From: an uncultured SAR86 cluster bacterium
GTDB taxonomy: Bacteria; Pseudomonadota; Gammaproteobacteria; Magnimaribacterales; AG-339-G14
Reading direction: 5' to 3'
Length of the DNA stretch: 64,000 nucleotides
Assembly (NCBI GenBank): GCA_902596665.1
Contig: CACJUN010000001.1
Coordinates: forward strand, 62,001-126,000
Positions 1 to 10,416 of the stretch are shown here, in pieces (the first letter of the stretch is position 1; the number at the start of each line of letters is the position of its first letter). Position numbers and translations under genes: made by a program. A model generated the notes under the pieces. It made no database searches. It was not told where the DNA came from and saw nothing but the letters and a program-made list of their open reading frames with translations.

Positions 1-748
1 TGCTGGCAGACCAGGGATGGGGAAGACTGCTTTTGCAATGAGCATAGCTTGTAATTTATTAATTGATGAAGTTCCTGTTCTTCTTTTCAGCATGGAAATG
101 TCATCAAGATCCATCATGTACAGGCTTTTTTCATCTTTTTCTAGAGTTGACTTCAAGAGACTTCAAGAAGCCAAAAACCTCTCAGAGGAGGATTTTAGAG
201 ATATTGATGATGCTTCAACTATACTTAGTAAGTCAAAATTATTCATAGATGACACGCCTGGCCTTAGTCCATCAGAGCTCATTTCGCGCGCGAGAAAAGT
301 TAAAAGAGAAAATCCTGACTTAGGACTGATAATTATTGATTATCTTCAGCTTATGAATTCTGATAGAAACTCTGAAAATAGAGTTTCTGAAATGAGCGAG
401 ATATCTAGATCAGTGAAATCTTTAGCTAGAGATTTAGATATTACTGTAATCGCATTATCACAACTTAACCGTGCTGTTGAAAATAGAAACAACAAAAGAC
501 CTCTAATGTCAGATTTAAGAGAATCCGGTGCTTTAGAGCAGGATGCTGACTTGATAGCCTTTGTATATAGAGATGAATACTATAATGAGACTCCAGAAAA
601 CAAAGGTTTAGCTGAAGTGAATATCGCTAAGCATAGAAATGGGAAAACTGGAAAGGTGAAACTTCATTTTGCATCTAACATAATAAAGTTTGAAAACTTA
701 GCTGATAACGATCCAGCAATGTCAATGCCAACGAATTATGAGGATTGA
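1..748 (+). CDS. dnaB: Replicative DNA helicase DnaB, 3' part (5' end outside window)
   Basis: Hexameric replicative helicase, C-terminal RecA-like motor domain. The reading frame is open from base 2, and the residues AGRPGMGKT around base 17 are the DnaB-type Walker A loop, so the ATG at 17 lies inside the gene and is not its start. Walker B is visible as LIIIDYLQLM, followed by the conserved ALSQLNR and RESGALEQDAD stretches that line the ATP site and the subunit interface. About 248 codons are present; the N-terminal domain and linker are missing only because the window begins here. The gene ends 3 bases before alr, the same dnaB-alr order as in E. coli. Confidence 0.97.
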   Translation, partial: AGRPGMGKTAFAMSIACNLLIDEVPVLLFSMEMSSRSIMYRLFSSFSRVDFKRLQEAKNLSEEDFRDIDDASTILSKSKLFIDDTPGLSPSELISRARKVKRENPDLGLIIIDYLQLMNSDRNSENRVSEMSEISRSVKSLARDLDITVIALSQLNRAVENRNNKRPLMSDLRESGALEQDADLIAFVYRDEYYNETPENKGLAEVNIAKHRNGKTGKVKLHFASNIIKFENLADNDPAMSMPTNYED

Positions 749-751
749 GAT

Positions 752-1828
752 TTGCCAAGGCCAACAACTGCAATAATAGATCTTTCATCAATTGAGCATA
801 ACTTTAATGTTATAAAAAAACATTGTCCTAAGTCTCAAATTTATTCGGTTGTTAAATCTAATGCTTATGGACATGGCGTAGAGAAAGTTGTTGGGGCGCT
901 AAAAAAGTCGGATGGGTTTTGTGTAGCTACAATTGAAGAAGCAGATGAATTTAGAGAATTTTCAAAGAAACCTCTTCTATGCTTACAAGGTTTTTATGAT
1001 AAGCAAGATCTAAAACTAGCTCATTCTCATAGAATAGAATTAGTTATCCATAATGAAGAACAAATTGGCCTTTTGGAGAAGCTAAAACTTTCTTTTCCTT
1101 CTTTATGGCTTAAATTTGATACAGGTATGAACAGGCTAGGTTTTATGCAAAATGAAATCGAAAATATGATGCATAGGCTAAAACCATTTTCAAAAAAGAT
1201 AGTCTTGATGACCCACCTTAAATCTTCATCTGGAAAAAAAATGTCAAGGAAGGTAACTAATAAACAATTTAATTTATTTACAAAAACAACTTTAAATTTA
1301 AAGCAGAAGCAGCACAATTTCCTCACAAGCGTTTCAAATTCAGGTGGAATTCTTAATTTTGATGACTTATTTTCAGATATAGAAAGACCGGGATTGTCTT
1401 TGTATGGAAGTCATTTTCACAATAAATCTAAAAATTTTAGGTTAAAAAATGTGACAACGTTAGTTTCAAAAATAGTTGCAATTAAAGATATCAAAAAAGG
1501 AGAAACAGTTGGTTATGACGGCTTATGGCAAGCAACAAAAAATACCTCAATAGGAATCATACCAATAGGATATTCAGACGGCATCCCTTTGAATTATGGT
1601 AATAAGGGTTATGTTTTAATTAATAAAGCTAAGGCTAAAGTAATAGGAAGGGTAGCTATGGATCTAATGGCTATTGAGCTTCCTAACAAAAAAGTGAAAC
1701 TAGGGGAGGATATAATCTTATGGGGAAAAGATCTTAAAGTAGACGAGTTGGCTTCGTTGACAGATAATATCCCATATTCTTTTATGACTTCACTATCAAA
1801 AAGAGTTAAGCGAAAATATATTAAATAA
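752..1828 (+). CDS. alr: Alanine racemase
   Basis: PLP-dependent racemase making D-alanine for peptidoglycan. Fold type III TIM barrel at the N-terminus, with the PLP lysine K35 in VVKSNAYGHG, then a C-terminal beta domain with the second catalytic base probably Y255 in the VGYDGLW stretch. 358 residues is the usual size. The start is TTG at 752, 3 bases after dnaB, chosen because PTTAIIDLSSIEHN matches the family N-terminus directly. D-alanine made here connects to dadA (60736) and ampD/ampG near the end of the window, which handle D-amino acids and muropeptides. Confidence 0.96.
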   Translation: MPRPTTAIIDLSSIEHNFNVIKKHCPKSQIYSVVKSNAYGHGVEKVVGALKKSDGFCVATIEEADEFREFSKKPLLCLQGFYDKQDLKLAHSHRIELVIHNEEQIGLLEKLKLSFPSLWLKFDTGMNRLGFMQNEIENMMHRLKPFSKKIVLMTHLKSSSGKKMSRKVTNKQFNLFTKTTLNLKQKQHNFLTSVSNSGGILNFDDLFSDIERPGLSLYGSHFHNKSKNFRLKNVTTLVSKIVAIKDIKKGETVGYDGLWQATKNTSIGIIPIGYSDGIPLNYGNKGYVLINKAKAKVIGRVAMDLMAIELPNKKVKLGEDIILWGKDLKVDELASLTDNIPYSFMTSLSKRVKRKYIK

Positions 1829-1830
1829 TT

Positions 1831-2943
1831 ATGAAAATAAAAGTATTAGAAGAAACTCCAAGGAAGGTTTTAGAATTTCCTTTAGATAACGATCTTAATT
1901 TAACAGAAAAAGAAGTTGAAGATGTTGCTGAGATTTTTAAGACTCCTCTGACTGGTTCTTACAATTGGGATTACACAATACAAGATAATCGTATTAAAAG
2001 ACTCTATGAGCTCGGAAAAGAGTTGAACTGGAATGTAGAAAAGGATATTGATTGGGATCAACCGTTGCCAGAAAAAGAAGACAATCCACCTGCTATTTTC
2101 TGGGATGAATATGAGCCTTACCAAAAGCTTTCTACAGAGGATAAATTCAAGTTTCTTCAACACAGGGCTTCCTGGTCTATTAGCCAATTTCTTCATGGCG
2201 AACAAGGTGCACTGTTAGTGGCTTCACAATTAGTTTCATGTGCACCAACCTATAATGCAAAACTATATGCTGCTTCTCAAACCTTTGATGAAGCAAGACA
2301 TGTTGAAGCATTCAATAAATATATTCAAAAAAGAGTGGGTCTATCTTATCCAATAGGACATGGCCTGAAATCTCTGCTTGATAAAATTCTTTCCGACCCT
2401 AGATGGGATTTAAAATTTATAGGCATGCAGATCATTATCGAAGGTTTAGCGCTAGCTGCATTTAATGTTGCAAGACAAGGAACAAATGATCCAGTTTTCA
2501 AGGATATGCTTTATCTAATTACCAGAGATGAAGCCAGACACGTGACGTTTGGTGTGAATTACCTAGAAGAATTTGTTCAAACTCTTTCCGAAGAGGAAAG
2601 AGAAGATCGTGCTATGTTTGCTTACGAAGCTGCTGTGGTAATGCGTTCTAGACTTATGGCAGCAGACGTTTATTCTAATTTTGGTTGGGATATTGATGAA
2701 ACGGTTGCATTCCAGAGCAAAGCAGATGTAACTGCAAATTTTCAGCATTTACTTTTCACTAGAGTAATGCCAAATCTTTCAAAGATAGGTCTTATAACGG
2801 ATAAGGTCAGACCGCTATACGATGACTTGGGTGTTTTAGATTTAGAAAGTTGGCCTAATGATGGCGAGATTGATTGGGTTTCTCTTGAAAGACCTCTTGA
2901 TGCTAACGAAGATAATTCAGAATCTGAAATCATAGCTATTTAA
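1831..2943 (+). CDS. Ferritin-like di-iron carboxylate protein, substrate unknown
   Basis: A 370-residue protein whose middle shows the six ligands of a ferritin-like di-iron four-helix bundle: E124 (HGEQGA), E154 and H157 (DEARH), E204 (IEGLAL), E234 and H237 (second DEARH). This E..ExxH..E..ExxH spacing is that of di-iron oxidases and oxygenases such as RNR R2-like, AurF-like and acyl-ACP desaturase-like families. It is not a convincing NrdB: no nrdA is nearby and the tyrosyl-radical surroundings cannot be recognised. No signal peptide or membrane segment is seen, so it should be cytoplasmic. It starts 2 bases after alr and is probably co-transcribed with it. The fold call is firm; substrate and reaction are unknown. 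Confidence 0.8.
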   Translation: MKIKVLEETPRKVLEFPLDNDLNLTEKEVEDVAEIFKTPLTGSYNWDYTIQDNRIKRLYELGKELNWNVEKDIDWDQPLPEKEDNPPAIFWDEYEPYQKLSTEDKFKFLQHRASWSISQFLHGEQGALLVASQLVSCAPTYNAKLYAASQTFDEARHVEAFNKYIQKRVGLSYPIGHGLKSLLDKILSDPRWDLKFIGMQIIIEGLALAAFNVARQGTNDPVFKDMLYLITRDEARHVTFGVNYLEEFVQTLSEEEREDRAMFAYEAAVVMRSRLMAADVYSNFGWDIDETVAFQSKADVTANFQHLLFTRVMPNLSKIGLITDKVRPLYDDLGVLDLESWPNDGEIDWVSLERPLDANEDNSESEIIAI

Positions 2944-2959
2944 CTGAATGATCTCAAAA

Positions 2960-2982
2960 TCAGATACTTGCGAAGTATCTGA
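2960..2982. other. Perfect 10-bp hairpin upstream of pyrG
   Basis: TCAGATACTT and AAGTATCTGA pair exactly around a 3-base loop (GCG). It sits 16 bases after the stop of the di-iron gene and just before the pyrG -10 box. No T-run follows, so it is not a typical intrinsic terminator; it may protect the 3' end of the upstream mRNA or be an operator-like palindrome. Confidence 0.6.
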
Positions 2983-2989
2983 AATCTTC

Positions 2990-4642
<1,653 letters not shown>

Positions 4643-4643
4643 A

Positions 4644-5471
4644 ATGGTTCAAATTACTGAGGTTCAATTAAATAATCGAAAAATATCCAACAGGGATCCT
4701 GCCATCGTTATAGCTGGGATGAACGTAATTGAATCAGAGGAGCTTTGTATCTCTGTCGCAGGAGAGCTGAAAAATATTTGCGAAAGAAATAATGTCGATT
4801 TCATATTCAAGGCTTCTTATGATAAAGCTAACCGATCTTCAATGGATTCCTTTCGAGGGCCAGGAATTGATCAAGGCTTAAAAATTTTAAAAACAGTAAA
4901 GGATGAATTTAATGTTCCTATAATTTCTGACATTCATGAGCCCTCACAAGCAGAAACAGCAGCGGAAGTTCTGGATGTAATTCAAATTCCGGCTTTTTTG
5001 TCCAGACAAACTGACTTAATTAAAGCTGCTTGTGAAACAGAAAAGGTGATAAACGTAAAAAAAGCTCAATTCTTATCGCCTGCACAAATGATGAACATTA
5101 TTGAAAAATGTAATCATTTTGGTAATGAAAACATTTTACTATGCGAACGAGGAAGTATTTTTGGTTATGACAATTTGATTGTAGATTTTTTAGGGATAGA
5201 TGAGATTAAAAAATTTGCCCCAACCATTTTAGATATCACCCATTCACTGCAACTTCCTGGCGGCAAAGGCAAATCTGCAGACGGGAGGTCCTCTAAGGCA
5301 AAAGTATTGGGAACTGCAGCTGCAGCCATTGGCCTAGCAGGTTTTTTTATTGAGGTTCATCCAAACCCTGAAAATGCTCTTTGTGATGGAGCTTCAGCCA
5401 CAAGGTTATCTGAATTTGAAAGTTTACTTTTAGAGTTAAAAAAATTTGATGAACTTTCAAAATCCTTATGA
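4644..5471 (+). CDS. kdsA: KDO-8-phosphate synthase
   Basis: Condenses phosphoenolpyruvate with D-arabinose 5-phosphate to make KDO-8-P for the LPS inner core. 275 residues, typical length. Family signatures seen: FKASYDKANRSS near the N-terminus, SDIHEPSQ, LSRQTDL, KKAQFLSP, and CERGSIFGY. It starts 1 base after pyrG and overlaps eno by 4 bases (ATGA), so translation is probably coupled. Its presence indicates a Gram-negative outer membrane with KDO-containing LPS. Confidence 0.97.
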   Translation: MVQITEVQLNNRKISNRDPAIVIAGMNVIESEELCISVAGELKNICERNNVDFIFKASYDKANRSSMDSFRGPGIDQGLKILKTVKDEFNVPIISDIHEPSQAETAAEVLDVIQIPAFLSRQTDLIKAACETEKVINVKKAQFLSPAQMMNIIEKCNHFGNENILLCERGSIFGYDNLIVDFLGIDEIKKFAPTILDITHSLQLPGGKGKSADGRSSKAKVLGTAAAAIGLAGFFIEVHPNPENALCDGASATRLSEFESLLLELKKFDELSKSL

Positions 5472-6748
5472 AAGTAGATCAATTAAAGTTTTATGAGGTT
5501 ATAGATTCGAGAGGTAATCCTACAATTGCCTGCAAGATTTTTTCTGGCAAATTTTCGTCTATAAGTATGGTTCCTTCTGGCGCCTCAACTGGTTCAAAAG
5601 AAGCTCAAGAAATTAGAGATAACGATAAAAAAAGATTTCTTGGTAAAGGACTTAAAGAAGTAATAAAGAAAACTGAGCATCAAATATTTGATGTAATTTC
5701 CCAAAAAAATTTATTGGATCAACAAGAAATTGATAACGGTCTCATTGAGCTCGATGGTAGTAAGAATAAATCAAATATTGGAGCAAATATAATTCTTGCT
5801 ACATCTATGGCGGTTTCTAAGTTAGCTTCACAATCAGAAAATATGGAGCTATTTAAATACATTAATCAAATTGCAAAAGCATATGAAATTGATTGTGATT
5901 ATTCATTACCTTTACCGATGATGAATATTCTTAACGGCGGCGCTCATGCAAACAACCCTCTTGAGTTTCAAGAGTTTATGATTCAACCAGCTGGATTTGA
6001 AGACTTTGATGAAAGCCTCAGATCAGGAATAGAAATTTTTCATAATCTTAAAAAAGAGTTACAGGAAAATAATTTTTCTACTTCTGTGGGGGATGAGGGG
6101 GGCTTTGCTCCAGATATCTCTGATACTAAGAAGGCCCTAGATTTTATCTGTTCTGCAGTTGAAAAGTCAGGCTACAAAATGGGAGAAGAAATTTTTATTG
6201 CCATGGACTGTGCTGCGTCTGAGATATTTATTAATGGAGAATATCTTTTTGAAGGCAAAAAGCATGATAATTCAGGTTTAATTCAAATTTATGAAGAACT
6301 TATCAAAAGTTATCCTATTAAATCAATAGAAGATCCTCTAGATGAAGATGATTGGGATGGATGGAGAGCTATTACGAAGCAAATAGGAGATGAAGTATCT
6401 ATTGTGGGTGACGATTTATTCGTTACCAATAAAAAAATATTGGAAAAGGGAATAAACAATGGCTCAGCTAATTCAATTCTGATTAAAGTGAATCAGATTG
6501 GAACAGTAAGTGAAACTTTAGAGACAATAAGCTTGGCAAATCAAAACAATATTAATACAGTTATTTCTCACAGGTCTGGAGAAACAGAAGATACATTTAT
6601 TTCAGATTTAGCGGTTGGAATAGGGGCAGGGCAAATAAAAACAGGGGCACCTTCCAGATCTGATAGAACCGCAAAATACAACAGACTTTTAATGATTAAC
6701 AGCGATAATAATTTTTCTTTTGAAGGAATGAATGGGATCAAACAATGA
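5468..6748 (+). CDS. eno: Enolase
   Basis: Glycolytic and gluconeogenic 2-phosphoglycerate dehydratase. The N-terminal capping domain starts with the family motif YEVIDSRGNPT. The barrel shows SVGDEGGFAPD, the catalytic and Mg-binding region from AMDCAASE through SIEDPLDEDDWDGW to VGDDLFVTN, and SHRSGETEDTFISDLAV. 426 residues, normal. It overlaps kdsA and ftsB by 4 bases each, the order kept throughout gammaproteobacteria. Confidence 0.98.
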   Translation: MKVDQLKFYEVIDSRGNPTIACKIFSGKFSSISMVPSGASTGSKEAQEIRDNDKKRFLGKGLKEVIKKTEHQIFDVISQKNLLDQQEIDNGLIELDGSKNKSNIGANIILATSMAVSKLASQSENMELFKYINQIAKAYEIDCDYSLPLPMMNILNGGAHANNPLEFQEFMIQPAGFEDFDESLRSGIEIFHNLKKELQENNFSTSVGDEGGFAPDISDTKKALDFICSAVEKSGYKMGEEIFIAMDCAASEIFINGEYLFEGKKHDNSGLIQIYEELIKSYPIKSIEDPLDEDDWDGWRAITKQIGDEVSIVGDDLFVTNKKILEKGINNGSANSILIKVNQIGTVSETLETISLANQNNINTVISHRSGETEDTFISDLAVGIGAGQIKTGAPSRSDRTAKYNRLLMINSDNNFSFEGMNGIKQ

Positions 6749-7038
6749 TTGATACATCAAAAAAATTACTGTTATTGAGCTTTTTTATTTTTTTCTTAAT
6801 TTTGACTCTCAATAATTTTTACAAAATAACCCTAGGAAGTTATTCTTCTTCTAATATTGAAAAAGTAAAAAGCGAAATTTCTCTCCTCAAGAGTTCAATA
6901 GAGATTCTAGAATTAGAGAATAGAATCCTTGAAGTTGAAATAGCATCTTTTTCAGATGAAGATGAAGCAATTATTGGCTTAGCTAGATCTGAAAGGGGTT
7001 TAATAAAAAAGGGAGAGCAATTAGTAGAATTTAAATAA
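6745..7038 (+). CDS. ftsB: Cell division protein FtsB
   Basis: Small bitopic divisome protein that pairs with FtsL and FtsQ. 97 residues: a short cytoplasmic N-terminus, one membrane segment at about residues 8-25 (LLLLSFFIFFLILTLNNF), then a leucine- and glutamate-rich coiled coil (about 38-70), and a short periplasmic tail. Sequence identity alone would be weak, but size, topology and position between eno and ispD are exactly those of ftsB. It overlaps eno by 4 bases. Confidence 0.9.
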   Translation: MIDTSKKLLLLSFFIFFLILTLNNFYKITLGSYSSSNIEKVKSEISLLKSSIEILELENRILEVEIASFSDEDEAIIGLARSERGLIKKGEQLVEFK

Positions 7039-7040
7039 TA

Positions 7041-7751
7041 ATGGAAGAATACTTAGCATTAATACCTGCCGCAGGAATGGGCAGCAGAGCGCAACAAAAC
7101 ATGGCGAAGCAGTTTCAAAAGATTGGAGCTAAATGTTTAATAGAATATTCTATAGAGCCATTTCTTAGAGATGAAAAATGCCAAAAAATTTGTGTAGTGC
7201 TTCAGGAAGAAGACGAAATTTGGGACAGTCTTGCAATATCTAAGAGTGAAAAAATAATCACTTGCGACGGAGGAACATCAAGAATGGAGTCTGTTCATCT
7301 TGGCTTAAAGTGCCTGCTTGAAACTGAAGACAAAAACGAACTTATTGCCATTCATGATGCTGCAAGACCTTGTTTAATTGAAGCAGAATTAAACCTATTA
7401 CTTTCTAAAGCGGAAGAAGAAATAAAAAATGAAGGAGATGGTGCTTTTTTAGCTTATCAGCCAGTAGAGAGCGTAAATATAGTTACGAACGGTACTGTTA
7501 AAGAATCATTGGAAAGAAACAAAATTTGGCTTTCATCAACTCCTCAAGTCTTCAGAATGATGGATGTTTATAGCTCTATTGAATCGGCGATAGCAGAAGA
7601 AAAGATTTTTTCTGATGAGGTATCATCAGTGAGTAATTATTTAAAAGGTCAAATTCACGCAGTTCCTTGTTCAAAATCAAATTTTAAAGTTACTAGGAAA
7701 GAAGATTTTGAAGTTGCAACAAAGATACTAAAAGAAATCGGTAGACTATGA
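7041..7751 (+). CDS. ispD: 2-C-methyl-D-erythritol 4-phosphate cytidylyltransferase
   Basis: Third enzyme of the MEP isoprenoid pathway, transferring CMP to MEP. 236 residues. Nucleotide-binding N-terminus LIPAAGMGSRAQQNMAKQF carries the glycine-rich loop and conserved Lys; DAARPC in the middle and STPQVFR and SDEVS near the C-terminus match the family. It lies between ftsB and ispF; ispG (36489) and ispH (59798) are also in the window, so the organism uses the MEP pathway. Confidence 0.96.
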   Translation: MEEYLALIPAAGMGSRAQQNMAKQFQKIGAKCLIEYSIEPFLRDEKCQKICVVLQEEDEIWDSLAISKSEKIITCDGGTSRMESVHLGLKCLLETEDKNELIAIHDAARPCLIEAELNLLLSKAEEEIKNEGDGAFLAYQPVESVNIVTNGTVKESLERNKIWLSSTPQVFRMMDVYSSIESAIAEEKIFSDEVSSVSNYLKGQIHAVPCSKSNFKVTRKEDFEVATKILKEIGRL

Positions 7752-8230
7752 CATCTGATCTCAGGATCGGATTTGGTGTTGACTATCATCAAATCCAAAA
7801 AGGCAATTCTATGATCCTTGGAGGGATTGAAATTGATTGTGGTTATTCAATCATAGCCCACTCTGACGGCGATATTATTCTTCATTCAATCTGTGATGCC
7901 TTACTTGGAGCAGCCAGCATAGGAGATTTGGGAACGGTCTTCACAGAAGATGAGTCAACAGAGAATATTTCTAGCTCGGTCCTTTTAAATCAAGTTTTAA
8001 ATCTAATAAGTAAAGGATCTTTTCAAATTGTAAATTTAGATATTACCTATGTAGGTGAAGTTCCAAGAATTTCCAAATACAGAGAAAAAATTTTATCTAA
8101 CTTATCAAAGCTAATGAATTTAAATGAAGAGTTTTTATCAATTAAATCAACTACTACCGATAAGTTAGGAGCAATTGGAAACAGAGAAGGAATAGCCTGT
8201 TACTGTTCAGCATTAATTCAAAAGAAATGA
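7748..8230 (+). CDS. ispF: 2-C-methyl-D-erythritol 2,4-cyclodiphosphate synthase
   Basis: Cyclises CDP-ME 2-phosphate to MEcPP with release of CMP. 160 residues; metal-site motif GFGVDYHQI at the N-terminus, AHSDGDIILHSICDALLGA in the middle, and the closing STTTDKLGAIGNREGIAC region. It overlaps ispD by 4 bases and surE by 4 bases. In many relatives truD stands between ispF and surE; here it is absent. Confidence 0.97.
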   Translation: MTSDLRIGFGVDYHQIQKGNSMILGGIEIDCGYSIIAHSDGDIILHSICDALLGAASIGDLGTVFTEDESTENISSSVLLNQVLNLISKGSFQIVNLDITYVGEVPRISKYREKILSNLSKLMNLNEEFLSIKSTTTDKLGAIGNREGIACYCSALIQKK

Positions 8231-8904
8231 AAATTCTCTTAACAAATGATGATGGCTTTGAAGCGCCTGGAATCGTGCAGTTGTACGAATCTTTAAAAGA
8301 TAAATACGAAGTATTTTTTTTAGCACCAAAAGAAAATATGAGCGGAAAAGGATCGGCAATTACAGTTTGGGATCAGCCATCTTTTCAAAATCATGGAAAT
8401 GGAATTCACAGTTTAAATGGTACTCCAGTAGATTGCGTGAAATACGCTATAAATTTTTACTGTCCATTTACTCCCGATTTGGTTGTCTCAGGTATAAACC
8501 CAGGGCCAAATCTTGGAACAGATATCCTATTTTCAGGGACTGTTGGAGCAGCCCTTGAAGGCAGAAATTTAAAATATCCTTCTATAGCTTTATCTGCTAA
8601 TTCGTTTGAACTTAATGACTACAGTCATCAAGTAAAAATATCAGAAGAAATCATTGGAAAAGTTGATCAGTTAGAATTTAATTCACAATGCATCCTTAAT
8701 GTAAACATTCCAAATTACTCAGATAACAATAACCCTAAGGTAGAATTTACTGTTCCATCTCTTGAAATAGATGAAAATAATATTTCAGAGGACAGGAAAA
8801 GTTTGGAGAAAGGAAACATATCTATTTCAGCGCTTACGCCAATTCTTTACTCTCATGATAACAATGATATTGCTCGCTCTTGGACTAAAAAACTGAACAA
8901 TTGA
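8227..8904 (+). CDS. surE: 5'/3'-nucleotidase SurE
   Basis: Metal-dependent nucleoside monophosphatase. The N-terminal metal site LLTNDDGFEAPGI (adjacent Asp pair) is intact, followed by APKENMSGKGSAIT and the VSGINPGPNLGTDILFSGTVGAALEG block. 225 residues, about 25 fewer than E. coli SurE; the shortening lies mainly in the C-terminal half, while the closing SISALTP stretch is kept. It overlaps ispF (ATGA) and pcm (TTGA). Confidence 0.95.
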   Translation: MKILLTNDDGFEAPGIVQLYESLKDKYEVFFLAPKENMSGKGSAITVWDQPSFQNHGNGIHSLNGTPVDCVKYAINFYCPFTPDLVVSGINPGPNLGTDILFSGTVGAALEGRNLKYPSIALSANSFELNDYSHQVKISEEIIGKVDQLEFNSQCILNVNIPNYSDNNNPKVEFTVPSLEIDENNISEDRKSLEKGNISISALTPILYSHDNNDIARSWTKKLNN

Positions 8905-9548
8905 TAACCAATAAAATAGAAAAATTAGTCAAAGTCCTTTCCGAGAAAGGTATATCCGATGTTCGAGTATTACAAGCAATGTTGGAAATCCCACGACATG
9001 AGTTTCTTGACGGTGTTTTTGATGCACAAGCATATGAAGATATGTCACTACCTATTGGACACAAGCAAACTATCTCTCAACCATTTATTGTCGCAAGAAT
9101 GACAGAATTACTTATATCAGAGACTGCTTTTGTAGATAGACCGCTTGGAGAGGTATTAGAAATTGGTGCAGGTTGTGGATATCAAACAGCCGTCTTATCT
9201 AAAATTTGTCGAAAGGTTTTTGCTATAGAAAGGATAGAACAGTTATGCTCTGTTGCAAAAAAGAATTTAAAAAAACTTAATATCAATAACTTTGAAATTA
9301 AATATGGCGATGGATATGAAGGTTGGAAAATTGAAAAAAAATTTGACGGAATTCTTTGTGCTGCAGCTGCTCCTTTAGTTCCAAAAAAATTAAAACAACA
9401 ACTAAACATAGGAGCAAAGCTAGTATGCCCAGTAGGGGATCAAGAAAATCAAAAATTAATGACTGTTAAAAGAATCTCTAAAGAAGGGTTTGAAGAAGAA
9501 TTGGTTGAAAATGTTTTGTTTGTTCCAATGTTAGAAGGAGTGGATTAA
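8901..9548 (+). CDS. pcm: Protein-L-isoaspartate O-methyltransferase
   Basis: SAM-dependent repair of isoaspartyl residues. 215 residues with the family block IPRHEFL...QAYEDMSLPIGHKQTISQP, then the SAM loop LEIGAGCGYQTAVLSKI and the DGILCAAAAPLVP region. The start is TTG at 8901, overlapping the surE stop. The surE-pcm pair is normal, but the nlpD-rpoS genes that usually follow are missing; a small gene on the opposite strand comes next. Confidence 0.96.
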   Translation: MITNKIEKLVKVLSEKGISDVRVLQAMLEIPRHEFLDGVFDAQAYEDMSLPIGHKQTISQPFIVARMTELLISETAFVDRPLGEVLEIGAGCGYQTAVLSKICRKVFAIERIEQLCSVAKKNLKKLNINNFEIKYGDGYEGWKIEKKFDGILCAAAAPLVPKKLKQQLNIGAKLVCPVGDQENQKLMTVKRISKEGFEEELVENVLFVPMLEGVD

Positions 9549-9557
9549 ATCCACCCC
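9537..9557. terminator. Hairpin at the pcm 3' end, possible terminator
   Basis: GTGGAT and ATCCAC pair around a loop that is the pcm stop codon TAA; with one mismatch the stem extends by two G-C pairs. It lies between convergent genes. No T-run follows on either strand, so an intrinsic terminator is only a possibility. Confidence 0.4.
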
Positions 9558-9578
9558 TTCATCCCCTTATAAAATCTA

Positions 9579-9983
9579 TTAAATGAACTTTGAGCAACTT
9601 CCTTTTTCAAAATAAGCTGCAAGTTTTAAATTATCTAAATCTTGAATAAATTCTTTTTGAATATCACAACTTCTTAGGTTTTTAATGGAGTTGTATTTAG
9701 AAAATTGAAGATAATCTGCATAAATACCCACCAAGGTTAATGACTTAATTTCTTTAGGAAGTGTTTTATCTATAAAAATAGTATTAGGCTGATCTGCCCT
9801 AAAGCATGCAGCCATTTTTCCTTCACACATTATTCTCAATTTTCTTTGATCAAGTTCCTCTACCTTAGGAGCATCAACAGATGAAATATTCGATAATTTT
9901 TGAGTATTTTCAAATAGATTGAGGTGATCGTTAGAGGATACAAGTCCTGCAACGAACATCAATACTAGTAATATTTTTGCCAT
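9579..9983 (-). CDS. Small exported protein with four cysteines, unknown
   Basis: 134 residues, not recognised. The N-terminus looks like a Sec signal peptide (Lys3, then a hydrophobic run to about residue 17, VAGLVSS), so it is probably periplasmic. The mature part has four cysteines (C53, C60, C106, C130), enough for two disulfides. It has a plausible upstream signal: TATAGT on the minus strand (10006-10001) and a weak AAGAGA ribosome site. It is convergent with pcm and lies downstream of fdxA on the same strand. Confidence 0.6.
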   Translation of the reverse strand: MAKILLVLMFVAGLVSSNDHLNLFENTQKLSNISSVDAPKVEELDQRKLRIMCEGKMAACFRADQPNTIFIDKTLPKEIKSLTLVGIYADYLQFSKYNSIKNLRSCDIQKEFIQDLDNLKLAAYFEKGSCSKFI

Positions 9984-10069
9984 AATGTCTCTTATTAGTG
10001 ACTATATTATGACAATTGTGTGACAAAAACTAGATAAACTTAAATATTTTTAATAATTTTTTACTATAA

Positions 10070-10396
10070 CTAATCTAATTCTAAATAACTTATCTTATCC
10101 TTTCTTTTTTCCCAATCTTTGTAATCTGGCATAGGATCTTTAGCTTCGGTGATATTGGGCCAGATTTTTGAATATTTTTCGTTAATTTCAATAAAATCTA
10201 ATTGATCTGCAGGAACTTCATCCTCAGCAAAAATAGCATCAACAGGACATTCTGGTTCACATAATCCACAATCGATGCATTCCTCTGGATCTATAACAAG
10301 AATGTTTTTGCCTTCATAAAAACAATCGACAGGGCAAACCTGCACACAAGTTGTATGCTTACAATTTATACAGTCTTTCCCGACAACGAAAGTCAT
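10070..10396 (-). CDS. fdxA: Seven-iron ferredoxin FdxA
   Basis: Low-potential electron carrier with one [3Fe-4S] and one [4Fe-4S] cluster. 108 residues. Cysteines C9, C12, C17, C21, C25 followed by C40, C43, C46, C50 give the 7Fe pattern, and the long C-terminal tail is typical of proteobacterial FdxA. In gammaproteobacteria fdxA often sits near mutS, cinA and recA, which supports the call. It could be an electron acceptor for the Kor enzyme at 27454-30338 (inference). Divergent from pncC with only 20 bp between the two start codons. Confidence 0.93.
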   Translation of the reverse strand: MTFVVGKDCINCKHTTCVQVCPVDCFYEGKNILVIDPEECIDCGLCEPECPVDAIFAEDEVPADQLDFIEINEKYSKIWPNITEAKDPMPDYKDWEKRKDKISYLELD

Positions 10397-10401
10397 AAAT
10401 C

Positions 10402-10409
10402 ATTATAAT
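10402..10409. promoter_or_regulatory. Palindromic -10 box shared by fdxA and pncC
   Basis: ATTATAAT is its own reverse complement, so TATAAT reads on both strands (10404-10409 plus, 10407-10402 minus). The last base lies 8 bases from the pncC ATG and 6 from the fdxA ATG, which would place both transcription starts at or next to the start codons. Neither gene has a Shine-Dalgarno sequence. Confidence 0.55.
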
Positions 10410-10416
10410 TTGTTTC

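Noticed and set aside
1831-2943. Ribonucleotide reductase small subunit
   Set aside because: The di-iron ligands fit many families, nrdA is absent nearby, and no R2-specific tyrosine or C-terminal motif could be recognised.
8227-8904. Frameshift or truncation in surE
   Set aside because: It is about 25 residues short, but the metal site, central motifs and closing motif are all in one frame and pcm is coupled directly behind.
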